Shown: positions 35,291 through 43,535, numbered from the stretch's first letter. The stretch: DNA of 64,000 nucleotides from Scatomorpha sp040765295 (GCA_040765295.1 JAXGSB010000001.1:434001-498000); one strand, 5' to 3'. Notes: generated from the letters alone by a model not told the origin. A program made the numbers and translations.

Positions 35291-35325
35291 ACAGGCGTTG
35301 CAAAAAAATGCAACGCCTGTTCTTC
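35291..35325 (+). terminator. Terminator after the DUF4358-like gene
   Basis: A perfect 12-bp stem (ACAGGCGTTGCA 35291-35302 with TGCAACGCCTGT 35309-35320) is followed by TCTTC and then a T-rich stretch. The core matches the terminator at 20477. Confidence 0.85.
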
Positions 35326-35966
35326 ATTTTTCTCTTTTACTAGGGAAAAATAACGAATATACTTCAAACTTTTCTTTCTCCTTATGCCTAAGGTGGAGAA
35401 ATAGAGTGTGCGAAATCCAAACTTAATGTACCTAATTTTTAGATTAATATAAACGAAAAATGCTCATAGCTTTAGAATTTGCATCATGCTGTTCTTTCCC
35501 CTTGAGACCAAGGGGAAAGTGCCGACGAAGTCGGCGAATGGGGATTTATATCCGACTAAAAATACAAGCTTCGGTTTTTCACAATAAAGTCTTTCAGTCA
35601 TTCTTAAATTTTACACGGAATAAGGCGAATTGCCCTTGATTTATTACAATTTGTATGATATGGTCTGCTCAAGTGATTAGCCAAGAAATATTTGAGTATT
35701 AAAATTTGAGAAATTTCAATTTAAATATAGAAGATAATATTAAAATTTTTGACGGACAGAGGCAAACTGCCTGCTTTTAGCACATTAAAATGTTTTAAAA
35801 ATGGACTTAAAGTATAAGCCCGCCGCAATTATTGTGTGAAGATTCTGCAGTCTTATGGTTTTGGTTTAATCAAATGGCGCAATCTTAAATTTTCCCGAAG
35901 AATAAAAACGCAAACAGATAGATAAAGAAAACAAAGGATAAAGGATATAAGATAAGGAGAAATATT
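35326..35966 (+). other. Long AT-rich intergenic region
   Basis: This spacer contains repeat copy A (35376-35546, listed separately). The remaining ~420 bases up to the surface-protein gene are AT-rich, with no convincing reading frame, RNA gene or strong promoter that I can see. The ribosome site AAGGAG lies just before 35967. Confidence 0.5.
35376..35546 (+). repeat. Dispersed repeat, copy A
   Basis: This ~170-bp segment is homologous to 37901-38063. Shared parts are GAGTGTGC, the middle TTTTTAGA...AAAA, and the right end GTTCTTTCC...AAGGGGAAAGnGCCGACGnAGTCGGCGAATGGGGATT. The right end folds into two consecutive hairpins. The left hairpin is degraded compared with copy B. No coding sequence is present, so it resembles a MITE-like element. 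Confidence 0.7.
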
Positions 35967-37778
35967 ATGGAAAAGAAATTTAAGAGGGTATTGGTGCTTT
36001 TCTTAGCGCTTGTCATGCTCTTCGGTCTTTTGCCGGCAGTCAGCGCGCCCGCGCTTGCAGACACTGAAATCACCAATGTGGTCATCACCGGGGTAACTGA
36101 GCCTGCGGTAGGCAAAGACCCGACAATAGATGGCATCGAAACAGCCACTGCGGGAGTTACAATTAACTTGGATCCAAATAATACAAATTGGAAAGTATAT
36201 TTAGGGGGGGTATCTCCTCATCGTTTGAGTTTTGATGATAAGTTTGAGGCAGGGAGAGAATATTGTATAGATATAATAATTAATCCGGAGGCAGGGTACA
36301 GCTTTGCAGAGCCTTCCGCAATGAATGTCACTGTGAACAATAAAGCGGCAGAGGTTATAGATGCCGGTGTTTACAGAAGAATAAGGTTGAAATTCGCTGC
36401 GCTTTCGGGAGAGATTGAAAAATGCACTGTGTCTTTCAATCCGGGCGAGGGCGGCAGCGGAACCAAGGATTCTGTTGATGTAGAAAAGCGTTCGTTCTAT
36501 GAGTTGCCTAACGCCGACGGCTTCACCCCTCCCGAAGGAAAACATTTCCTTGGCTGGGAAGTAGGAGGCGAGCAAAAGTCTGCCGGCGACAAAATTCAGG
36601 TCAATAGCGATATAACCCTTACAGCCCTGTGGGGCGTTTGGAAGGATATAGATCGTGTGGATATCGTCGGAGTAACTCCGCCCAAGGCGGGAGAGTTGCC
36701 AACAGTAGAAGGCATCGGCATAACAACCGAGGGAGTTAAATTTTTACTTAACCCTACTTGTCGTTGGCTAGATTCCAGTCTAAATGTGATAAATGAACCT
36801 TTTGAGGCGGGTAAAACATATTACCTGAGAACGTGTTTTAATGCGGACTTCGGTTACCGCTTTAAAGATCCTTCTGAAATGACAGCCTATATGAAAACAA
36901 CGGAAGAGAACACTGAAGCCGCAACAAAGATAGAAGCTCATTATGGTATAAACAGAACGGTTTACTTCAAATTCCCCGCTTTTCTTAATGTTAGCTTAAA
37001 TCCCGATAATGGCGGCATCGACCCGCCAACAGTAACTGCTGTAGAAGAAGGCGGCGAATACACCTTGCCCGCCTGCGCTTTCACCGCCCCTGTTGGCAAA
37101 AAGTTTAAGTCTTGGGAGCTTGAAGGCGTTGAGCAGCCGGAGGGACATAAGTTCACCGTCACTAAGGACACAGAGGTAAAGGCGCTTTGGGAGCCTTTAA
37201 AATTCACCGTCACCTATAAAGACGAGGCCGACACTGTTATCGGCACACCGCAGATTGTTATATACGGCAACGATGCCGTGCCCGAAGCCTTCCCCGATAA
37301 AGCGGGGTTTACGGGCAAGTGGGACCACGACGGAAAGAACATCACCGAAGATAAGATAATAAAGCCCGTATATGTTGAGCTAAAAATGACAAAAGAGCCG
37401 CCCGCATGGACACAGGGCTCCGGCAAGGATGCGGAATTTACCTCCAATGCCGAGTTCTCCGACTTTGTGGGCGTTAAGGTAGACGATAAAGACCTAGACC
37501 CTGCGAACTACGATGTTAAAGAGGGCTCGATTATAGTCACCCTTAAAGCGGCATATCTGAAGACCTTGGCTCCCGGAAAGCACAAGGTGGAAATACTCTC
37601 GAAAACGGGCTCTTCCGTGGGTCATATCGAGATTAAAGCCGCAACAGCATTTTATGCGCCGTCGCCTAAGACGGGAGACAGCAACGATGTTTTCTTCTGG
37701 CTTGAAATAGCTCTTCTTTCGGCAGCAGGTCTCGTGCTTACATATTTCGAGAAGAAAAGGCGCAAGAACAATTCCTAA
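35967..37778 (+). CDS. Sortase-anchored surface protein with InlB-type repeats
   Basis: This 603-residue secreted protein has a signal peptide (1-31). Two related modules are seen (about 35-145 and 225-335), each with a [TV]EGI/DGI..TTxGV...L.P and FEAGxxYxxxxxxxxxxGYxFxxPS pattern. Each is followed by an InlB B-repeat-like unit (CTVSFNPGEGGSG...FLGWEVGG...ITLTALW near 150-222, and a second ending VKALWEP near 410). The C-terminus has SPKTGD (about 568), a transmembrane helix and a KKRRKNN tail. This is a sortase sorting signal of the SPKTG form known for class B-type sortase substrates in Clostridioides difficile. It lies between two copies of a dispersed repeat. Its binding partner is unknown. 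Confidence 0.8.
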   Translation: MEKKFKRVLVLFLALVMLFGLLPAVSAPALADTEITNVVITGVTEPAVGKDPTIDGIETATAGVTINLDPNNTNWKVYLGGVSPHRLSFDDKFEAGREYCIDIIINPEAGYSFAEPSAMNVTVNNKAAEVIDAGVYRRIRLKFAALSGEIEKCTVSFNPGEGGSGTKDSVDVEKRSFYELPNADGFTPPEGKHFLGWEVGGEQKSAGDKIQVNSDITLTALWGVWKDIDRVDIVGVTPPKAGELPTVEGIGITTEGVKFLLNPTCRWLDSSLNVINEPFEAGKTYYLRTCFNADFGYRFKDPSEMTAYMKTTEENTEAATKIEAHYGINRTVYFKFPAFLNVSLNPDNGGIDPPTVTAVEEGGEYTLPACAFTAPVGKKFKSWELEGVEQPEGHKFTVTKDTEVKALWEPLKFTVTYKDEADTVIGTPQIVIYGNDAVPEAFPDKAGFTGKWDHDGKNITEDKIIKPVYVELKMTKEPPAWTQGSGKDAEFTSNAEFSDFVGVKVDDKDLDPANYDVKEGSIIVTLKAAYLKTLAPGKHKVEILSKTGSSVGHIEIKAATAFYAPSPKTGDSNDVFFWLEIALLSAAGLVLTYFEKKRRKNNS

Positions 37779-37816
37779 AGAAACCACGCCATAATAACAT
37801 TCTTATTAAAATAACC

Positions 37817-37852
37817 AAGGAGCATATCGGTTTTGCGACATGCTCCTTTTTT
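37817..37852 (+). terminator. Terminator of the surface-protein gene
   Basis: AAGGAGCAT (37817-37825) pairs with ATGCTCCTT (37840-37848), followed directly by TTTT. This is a standard intrinsic terminator 38 bases after the stop. Confidence 0.85.
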
Positions 37853-37870
37853 ACGTTTTCTTGTTTTTCG

Positions 37871-38065
37871 ACGACCCCATCTGACGCCTAACGGCGCCAT
37901 CTTCCCCTGACGCAGGGGAAGAAATGGAGTGTGCAAAACCGAGATTTATATATCTGGTTTTTAGAGCAGTAAACAAAAACGCTTAGTTCTTAAAACTTTG
38001 ACAGCGCCTTGTTCTTTCCTCTTTTCAAGGGGAAAGCGCCGACGCAGTCGGCGAATGGGGATTGA
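37871..38065 (+). repeat. Dispersed repeat, copy B (MITE-like)
   Basis: This is the more complete copy of the repeat at 35376. The left end (GACCCCATCTGACGCC...GGCGCC...TTCCCCTGACGCAGGGGAA) and right end (TTTCC...AAGGGGAAAGCGCCGACGCAGTCGGCGAATGGGGATT) are imperfect inverted versions of each other: CCCCAT, a GC-rich hairpin, then a TTCCCC hairpin. It has no reading frame. A non-autonomous mobile repeat is likely, but this cannot be proven from two copies. Confidence 0.7.
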
Positions 38066-38100
38066 TGATTAATGTCGGAATTTTTTAAAACTTAAATCAA

Positions 38101-38146
38101 AAAACACAAAGCGCCGCAAAATAACAATTTGCAGCGCTCCGTGTTT
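38101..38146 (-). terminator. Terminator of the cysE-cysS operon
   Basis: On the minus strand, a ~17-bp stem with G-U pairs (ACACGGAGCGCTGCAAA with TTTGCGGCGCTTTGTGT) is followed by a T-run, starting 16 bases after the cysS stop. Confidence 0.8.
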
Positions 38147-38161
38147 TTATAAGCTTAAACT

Positions 38162-39577
38162 TTATTCATATTCCCAAGTGGTGCCTTCAGGGGTGTCTTT
38201 CAGGATAATGCCCTTGGCCTTGAGATTATCTCTGATTTTATCGGCAAGAGCCCAGTCTTTGTTTTTCTTGGCATCATGTCTTTTTAAGATTAAAGCCTCA
38301 ACCTCCGGATTTTCTTCCTGTGTTTCGGCTTTTTGCCTCTCTTCCTCAGCTTTTTTGAGAAGATCGAGGGCAAGAACCTTGTCGAACTCATTTAAAAGAT
38401 AGAGCTTGCTCTCGTCATGGATATCCTCTTTCAGCACATCATAGAGGGAGCTCATCGCCAAGGCGGTGTTCAGGTCGGAATTCATGGCGTCTATAAATTC
38501 ACCCATAAGACGCTCCGCCTTTTCTTCGGATTCCTTATGCAGCTTGGGCTCACCCTCAAGTCTTGCAATGCGCCCTATCAGCTTTTCATAAGCCTGAACG
38601 GCATTGTCGAGATTCTCATAGCTGAATACAAGATTTTTCCTATAGTGGCTTTGCAGGCAGAAAAAGCGATAGGCAAGGGGGTCATAGCCTTTTTCAATCA
38701 GCTGAGATACGGTCAAAAGCTCTCCCGAAGATTTCGACATTTTGCCGTCGGTGGTGTTAAGGTGGTGAATATGCATCCAATATTTGCACCATTTATGCCC
38801 CAGATAGGACTCTGATTGGGCAATTTCGTTGGTGTGGTGGGGAAACATGTTGTCCACGCCGCCGCAGTGTATATCCAAATACTCGCCAAGATGCTTAAGA
38901 CTTATACCGGAGCACTCTATATGCCAGCCCGGATAGCCGACGCCCCAGGGCGAGTCCCATTTAAGCGCCTGATCCTCGAATTTAGACTTTGTAAACCAGA
39001 GGACAAAGTCGTTCGGATTTTTCTTGTTGGGGTCCTCTACAACGCCTTCACGGACAGCTACATCAAGGTCATCGGCCTCAATATCCTGAAATACGAAGTA
39101 CTTATCAAGCTTGGATGTGTCGAAATATACGTTTCCACCCTCAAAATAGGCATAGTCCTTTTTAATCAGACCATCTATTATCTCTATATAAGTATCTATG
39201 CAGTCTGTGGCGTTCTCGACTATATCGGGTTTTTTGATATTCAGCTTCTCGCTGTCTTGGAAGAAGGCATCGGTATAGTACCTTGCAATTTCCATAACGG
39301 ATTTCTGCTCGCGCTTTGCGCCCTCCAGCATCTTGTCCTCACCCGTGTCGGCATCTGAGGAAAGGTGCCCGACATCGGTTATGTTCATAACTCTAATCAC
39401 GTCATAGCCGATGAATCTCAGGTGTCGTTCCAAGACGTCTTCCATTATATAAGAGCGCAAGTTTCCTATGTGAGCATAGTGATAAACCGTGGGACCGCAG
39501 GTGTACATGCGGATTACACCGGGTTCATGCGGTTCAATTTTCTCCCTTTTTCTGCTCAGTGAGTTGTAAAGTTTCAA
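38162..39577 (-). CDS. cysS: Cysteine--tRNA ligase
   Basis: CysS charges tRNA-Cys. The 471-residue class I synthetase has the first zinc ligand and HIGH region in TCGPTVYHYAHIGNLRSYI (about 27-45) and the zinc-site stretch WHIECSGISLKHLGEYLDIHCGG. FPHHTNEIAQSE and the KMSKS-type motif DGKMSKSSGE (about 268) are also present, with a C-terminal helical anticodon-binding region. It overlaps the end of cysE by 44 bases, so the two are one operon. Expression should follow the cysteine T-box upstream of cysE. Confidence 0.98.
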   Translation of the reverse strand: MKLYNSLSRKREKIEPHEPGVIRMYTCGPTVYHYAHIGNLRSYIMEDVLERHLRFIGYDVIRVMNITDVGHLSSDADTGEDKMLEGAKREQKSVMEIARYYTDAFFQDSEKLNIKKPDIVENATDCIDTYIEIIDGLIKKDYAYFEGGNVYFDTSKLDKYFVFQDIEADDLDVAVREGVVEDPNKKNPNDFVLWFTKSKFEDQALKWDSPWGVGYPGWHIECSGISLKHLGEYLDIHCGGVDNMFPHHTNEIAQSESYLGHKWCKYWMHIHHLNTTDGKMSKSSGELLTVSQLIEKGYDPLAYRFFCLQSHYRKNLVFSYENLDNAVQAYEKLIGRIARLEGEPKLHKESEEKAERLMGEFIDAMNSDLNTALAMSSLYDVLKEDIHDESKLYLLNEFDKVLALDLLKKAEEERQKAETQEENPEVEALILKRHDAKKNKDWALADKIRDNLKAKGIILKDTPEGTTWEYE

Positions 39578-40250
39578 AGCAGTTTTTCACCTCATTTTCA
39601 ATATTTTCGTTTTCGTCCATAAGTTCATGCGACATTCTGAGTTCGTTGAGTTCCCTCTGTATAGAGCAGATGGCTTTGACAATCGGGTCGGGAACTCTGG
39701 AATGATCCAGTTCACTGGCGAAGTCAACTTTTTTGCCCTCCATTTTCACAATGCGAGCGGGAATGCCGACGGCCGTGCTGCCCTCGGGCACTTCGGAAAG
39801 AACCACAGCATTTGCAGCCACTCGCGAGTTGGAGCCTATGTTAAGGGGTCCCAAAATTTTGGCGCCTGCGCCAACCAAGACATTGTCGCCCAGTGTGGGG
39901 TGTCTCTTGCCGCTGTCCTTGCCGGTGCCGCCCAGCGTAACACCCTGATATAAAAGACAGTCGTCGCCGATTTCGGCGGTTTCGCCGATGACTATCCCCA
40001 TACCATGGTCAATCACCAGCCTCTTACCTATTTTGGCTCCGGGATGTATTTCGATACCGGTTACATTTCGGCTTATCTGTGACACTGTACGGGCCAGAAA
40101 TTTCATCTTTCTTTTCAAAAAGAACTGGGCAATCCTGTGGTCAATTACTGCTCTCACGCCCGGATAGAGCAAAAAAATCTCGAAGCTGGAGCGTGCAGCC
40201 GGATCTCTCTGTTTGTATGCCTCAAGCGTTTCCTTGAGATCTTTGAACAT
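39534..40250 (-). CDS. cysE: Serine O-acetyltransferase
   Basis: CysE makes O-acetylserine, the carbon acceptor for cysteine synthesis. The 238-residue protein has the N-terminal helical domain and a left-handed beta-helix of hexapeptide repeats (HPGAKIGKRLVIDHGMGIVIGETAEIGDD). The catalytic His/Asp region DHGMGIVIG and the GGTGKDSGKRHPTLGDNVLVGAGAKILG stretch are typical. GGAGG lies 11 bases before the ATG. It is the first gene after the T-box leader, followed by cysS. Confidence 0.96.
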   Translation of the reverse strand: MFKDLKETLEAYKQRDPAARSSFEIFLLYPGVRAVIDHRIAQFFLKRKMKFLARTVSQISRNVTGIEIHPGAKIGKRLVIDHGMGIVIGETAEIGDDCLLYQGVTLGGTGKDSGKRHPTLGDNVLVGAGAKILGPLNIGSNSRVAANAVVLSEVPEGSTAVGIPARIVKMEGKKVDFASELDHSRVPDPIVKAICSIQRELNELRMSHELMDENENIENEVKNCFETLQLTEQKKGEN

Positions 40251-40286
40251 CTATTATTTGTCCTCCGTTTCCTATTTCTCTTGCAG

Positions 40287-40512
40287 AAAAAGCCTCTCAT
40301 GCCGAAAGGCATGAGAGGCGTAATTACGCGGTTCCACTCTCGCTTTTTACTCAGTACAAAAAGCACACAATCTTAACGCGATTTCACGGCGGAGCATTTC
40401 CTCTCCGCAGGCTCCGGGACGCATTTCTGAAGGTTCCTTACGCGCGCTCTCTTCCAGCTAGTAAAAGCGCTCTCTGTTCGCGGTATCCCTCATACTTCTC
40501 CCCATCAACGCC
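40287..40512 (-). promoter_or_regulatory. Cysteine T-box riboswitch
   Basis: This minus-strand leader carries the conserved T-box AGAGTGGAACCGCG (plus ~40323-40336) and a strong terminator (GCCTCTCATGCC/GGCATGAGAGGC, plus 40292-40319, loop GAAA) followed by TTTTT. In the Stem I region, AGAAATGCGTC places TGC, a Cys codon, in the specifier position. AGAGAGCG and GGGAGAAGTATGAGGG-type elements of Stem I are present. Uncharged tRNA-Cys should stabilise the antiterminator and allow cysE-cysS transcription. Confidence 0.93.
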
Positions 40513-40518
40513 GCTAAG

Positions 40519-40547
40519 ATATTAGCACAGAGCTGCAGGACTGTCAA
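40519..40547 (-). promoter_or_regulatory. Promoter of the T-box-cysE-cysS operon
   Basis: A perfect TTGACA (plus 40542-40547) and TAATAT (plus 40519-40524) are spaced by 17 bases on the minus strand. Confidence 0.85.
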
Positions 40548-40574
40548 GCGCCGGAGTTTATGAAATTCCGGCGC
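40548..40574 (-). terminator. Hairpin between cooT and the T-box promoter
   Basis: GCGCCGGA pairs with TCCGGCGC around an 11-base loop. It lies after the cooT stop and directly abuts the -35 box of the cysE promoter. No U-tract follows, so it is only a candidate terminator. Confidence 0.45.
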
Positions 40575-40604
40575 CCAAGCAAAAACACATTATGCAAAAA
40601 CCGT

Positions 40605-40793
40605 CTAGCAGGTCTCAATTAAAATTACATTTTTCAGCAGGTCTATGTCCTTAATTGTGCCGCTGATAATCTTCTTGGCTCCCATCATGTCGGTGAGGGT
40701 TATTGTGTCTCCTTCAATCTTGATGCCGCCGACATATTTCATCAAAGGAAGCTCTGTTCCTTCTCTTAGCTCAAATACATCCGAAAGGCACAT
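40605..40793 (-). CDS. cooT: CooT-family nickel-binding protein
   Basis: This 62-residue protein matches CooT, a small beta-rich nickel chaperone first known from the CO dehydrogenase maturation cluster. Family marks are the MC start (Cys2 is a nickel ligand in characterised CooT), the MKYVGGIKIEGDTITLTDMMG strands and the GTIKDIDLLKNVILIE end. It starts two bases after the stop of the His-rich gene, so they share a transcript. The neighbouring divergent operon begins with cooC, which supports a nickel role. Confidence 0.85.
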   Translation of the reverse strand: MCLSDVFELREGTELPLMKYVGGIKIEGDTITLTDMMGAKKIISGTIKDIDLLKNVILIETC

Positions 40794-40795
40794 GC

Positions 40796-41251
40796 TTATT
40801 CCTCCTTTGCGGCGTTGAGAGCAGTTTCAAGCTCCGCTATAGCCTTCTCGAAATGGTGGACGGAGTTGTGTACGGCATCGGCCGCTGCGCTCTTTTCCAT
40901 TTTGCGAAGGCCGGCTTCTATCTCGCAGAGCTCTCCCAAGTGGGAGCGGTTGTGGTCGAGAGTGTAGCCGAGGAGAACTAAAATCTGCTCCGCCTGAAGC
41001 TCCGAACCGTGTGTGTGCTCGTGGGCATGCTCTGTTCCGTGCTCATGACCGTGCGGATGAACATGTTCATGGCTGTGCTCACAGCAGTGCTCATGCTCAT
41101 GTATATGGCCGGGCTGCGTGTGTTCATGAGTGTGAGCGTAGCAGTGCTCGTGTGTGTGCTCGTGCTTGTGGCCTGTGCAGCAGTCCGGGTCTTTGCCGCC
41201 GCAGCAAGCGTGACCGGGGCCATGCCCGTCCTTATGCATAAGTTTTTTCAT
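40796..41251 (-). CDS. His-rich metal-binding protein (CooJ-like)
   Basis: This 151-residue protein has about 26 His residues in its first ~85 positions, mostly as HEH, HTH and HAH units, together with Cys pairs (ACCGG, DCCTG, HCCEH). The C-terminal ~65 residues form a compact helical-looking domain (LLGYTLDHNRSHLGEL...AVHNSVHHFEKAIAELETAL). The His-rich array suggests nickel storage or delivery, as for CooJ or His-rich HypB. Similarity to CooJ itself is in composition and context, not a demonstrated homology. It is co-transcribed with cooT and divergent from cooC. Confidence 0.75.
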   Translation of the reverse strand: MKKLMHKDGHGPGHACCGGKDPDCCTGHKHEHTHEHCYAHTHEHTQPGHIHEHEHCCEHSHEHVHPHGHEHGTEHAHEHTHGSELQAEQILVLLGYTLDHNRSHLGELCEIEAGLRKMEKSAAADAVHNSVHHFEKAIAELETALNAAKEE

Positions 41252-41543
41252 TATTTCTTACCCCTTTCAAGCTTTAATAAAAATCAGATAAAAATATTTT
41301 GTGATTAATCAAAAAATATGTGGACAATTTAACAATAATAGTTTAAGATATAATCAGACTGGATAAAACAAAGTGATTGACCAAATACTGTTGATTAATT
41401 ACATTTTAGCACAATCCCCTATTTTTGCAAAGCTTTAGCTTGTATTTTATCTTGTTTGCTTGTTTTTTATTTGTGAATATGATAGATTGCCTCAGAAAGA
41501 AGGTTAAAAGAATATATGGTTTTTCAGCAGGGGTGAAGAAATA
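41252..41543. promoter_or_regulatory. Divergent control region of the nickel/dehydratase locus
   Basis: This 292-base AT-rich region separates the His-rich/cooT operon from the cooC operon. It holds a perfect palindrome TGATTAATCA (41302-41311) and two relatives, TGATTGACCA (41374-41383) and TGATTAATTA (41392-41401). A TATAAT lies at 41349-41354 without a good -35. The repeats could be sites for a shared metal- or redox-responsive regulator; none is encoded in the locus. Confidence 0.45.
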
Positions 41544-42314
41544 ATGGAGAAAAAGAAAGCCTTGATTATTGCACTTGCGGGGAAGGGCGGAGTCGGCAAG
41601 ACTTCCGTTGCCGCTTCCATGGTAAGGGTTTTAATTGAGGCATATCCCGGTGCCAAAATTTTGGCAATCGATGCGGACCCGGCCGTAGGTTTGTCTACGG
41701 CGCTGGGAGTGAAGGTAGAGTCTTCTCTCGATGATATCCGCCGTGCGGTAATAAAGAGCGCAGAAGACGGAAGACCCAGAGAAGCGATTGAGCTGCTGGA
41801 GGAGTCCAGATTCAGGATATTCGATACAATGGTAGAAACCAAGGGCTTTTCATTCCTCGCTATCGGCAGACCCGAAAACGAGGGGTGCTATTGCAGTGTC
41901 AACGCTTACCTAAAGGAAGTTGTATCCATGCTCGCAAACGACTTCGACTTCGTCGTCATAGACGGCGAGGCGGGAATAGAGCAGATACAGCGCAGAGTTA
42001 TGGAGCGAGTGACACATCTTGTGCTCGTTTCAGATCAGTCGCGCAAGGGTACCAGGGTGACGGAATCTATTAAAAAGGTTGCCGACGAGCTCGTAATGTA
42101 TGAGCGTGTCGGTGTTGTAATAAGCCGTGTCACCAATCCCGAACTCAACAAATATATCGAGATCGAGGGAGCGGAAATCCTTGCATTTATCGATTCGGAC
42201 GATAGTCATGCAGCAAATGACATTAGAGGCATGAGCGTTTTCGAGCTTGCGCCGGATTCGAACATGCTTAAAGGAGTGAGGGAGGCACTCCGCAATCTTA
42301 AAGTACTGAAATAA
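41544..42314 (+). CDS. cooC: CooC-like nickel-insertion ATPase
   Basis: This 256-residue MinD/ParA-type ATPase matches CooC, which inserts nickel into the C-cluster of CO dehydrogenase or, for relatives, into acetyl-CoA synthase. It has the deviant Walker A GKGGVGKTS (residues 13-21), DADPAVGL, and the EGCYCSVN motif whose CxC (Cys115, Cys117) binds metal at the dimer interface. The FVVIDGEAGIEQIQRR segment is also typical. It heads the plus-strand operon with the dehydratase-type genes. No CooS is nearby, so its client is probably one of the downstream proteins. Confidence 0.9.
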   Translation: MEKKKALIIALAGKGGVGKTSVAASMVRVLIEAYPGAKILAIDADPAVGLSTALGVKVESSLDDIRRAVIKSAEDGRPREAIELLEESRFRIFDTMVETKGFSFLAIGRPENEGCYCSVNAYLKEVVSMLANDFDFVVIDGEAGIEQIQRRVMERVTHLVLVSDQSRKGTRVTESIKKVADELVMYERVGVVISRVTNPELNKYIEIEGAEILAFIDSDDSHAANDIRGMSVFELAPDSNMLKGVREALRNLKVLK

Positions 42315-42335
42315 ATTAAAAGAGAGGTGTAACAC

Positions 42336-43535
42336 TTGAAAGATCTTAAGCATCTGTATTATTTCGAGAAATTGCTTGAAAATGCCAACAACGAGCTCGT
42401 TCAGCAGGCCAAGAAAGACGGCAAAAAGATAGTCGGCTACACTTGCTATCATATGCCCGAAGTTCTTGCAAATGTGGGCGAGTGTTGCTCCGTCAGGCTC
42501 AGAGCGCCGAATTCAAGTTCTCTGGATATTGCGACATATTATATGTCCAACTATTCATGCGAATTTGCCCGCGCTCTGGTCGAGAGAGGTATTGAGGGCG
42601 GCTACAAGTTCCTCGATGCTCTGGCGGGCACAGATACCTGCTCGGCCATGAACCGCGCGATTGAGCATTTCTCAATTCTCCAAATGACAGATAACCCGAA
42701 TTTCTTCGTAACCCACATCGACGCGCCCTTCAAGATAGAAGACTACACACTTGAAGCATATGCGCTTCAAATCAAAATTCATTTCCTCGACCAAATGAGG
42801 GATGTCTATGGAATCGACACATCCGACGCAGCCATTCGAGAGGCTGTCAGGGAGCACAACGAGGTATGTGAAATAATCACCGAGATAGGTGAAATGCGTA
42901 AAGAGCTAAACCCCGTTATCACGGGATATGAGTTCCATATCCTAAATCTTGTAACCTATACCTGCCCCAAGTATCTCATAGTCGACAAGCTGAGAGAAAC
43001 ACTTGAGGAGCTCAAAACCCGCAAGCCTGATAAAGTTAACCCCTGGCGCGCCCGCGTTGTTCTCGTTGGAAGCGAACTGGACGACCCGGACTTCACCAAG
43101 CTTCTTGAGGAGCAGGGAGCTCTAATCGTTGCCGACCGTTTCTGCTATGGCTCCACGCCCGGCCGCGAAGTCATCCATCTGGATGATGACAAGCCCGCTC
43201 TCGAGCAGGTCTGCCTCTTCTACATGCAGCATTCCCAGTGTCCGCGCTACATGGAAGACGCAAAAGTTATCCATAGACGCGAGCTGATAGATCAGCTGGC
43301 AAGAGAATTTAAGGCGGACGGCATCATCTATGAACAGCTCAAGTACTGCGATTTCTGGTCTTTCGAGAGACCTTTAGTATCGCACATCTTGTCCGAGGAA
43401 TACGGCTGGCCTGTACTGTCGGTAGACAGGGTCTACAATGTCGGCAGCTCCGGACAGCTCCGCACGCGTTTCCAGGCCTTTGTCGAGTCTCTTGAGATTA
43501 AACGTATTCAGAAAAAAGAAAAGGAGGCAGTGTAA
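42336..43535 (+). CDS. 2-hydroxyacyl-CoA dehydratase/benzoyl-CoA reductase family subunit (HgdB-like)
   Basis: This 399-residue protein belongs to the HgdB/BcrB-BcrC family of Fe-S enzymes that accept one electron at very low potential from an ATP-dependent activase. Typical features are the start of the first domain GYTCYHMPEVLANVGE (Cys37), the GTDTCSAMNR motif (Cys102) and the C-terminal KYCDFWSFERP (Cys338). Together these fit the three-Cys [4Fe-4S] ligation of the family. Extra Cys50-Cys51, Cys75 and Cys302 are notable. It starts at TTG 42336 with AGAGAGGTG upstream, and overlaps the next gene by one base. The substrate is unknown. Confidence 0.85.
   Translation: MKDLKHLYYFEKLLENANNELVQQAKKDGKKIVGYTCYHMPEVLANVGECCSVRLRAPNSSSLDIATYYMSNYSCEFARALVERGIEGGYKFLDALAGTDTCSAMNRAIEHFSILQMTDNPNFFVTHIDAPFKIEDYTLEAYALQIKIHFLDQMRDVYGIDTSDAAIREAVREHNEVCEIITEIGEMRKELNPVITGYEFHILNLVTYTCPKYLIVDKLRETLEELKTRKPDKVNPWRARVVLVGSELDDPDFTKLLEEQGALIVADRFCYGSTPGREVIHLDDDKPALEQVCLFYMQHSQCPRYMEDAKVIHRRELIDQLAREFKADGIIYEQLKYCDFWSFERPLVSHILSEEYGWPVLSVDRVYNVGSSGQLRTRFQAFVESLEIKRIQKKEKEAV

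Noticed and set aside
35547..35966. A possible small RNA or gene in the AT-rich spacer before the surface protein
   Set aside because: No frame with a ribosome site, no promoter-terminator pair and no recognised RNA motif could be found.
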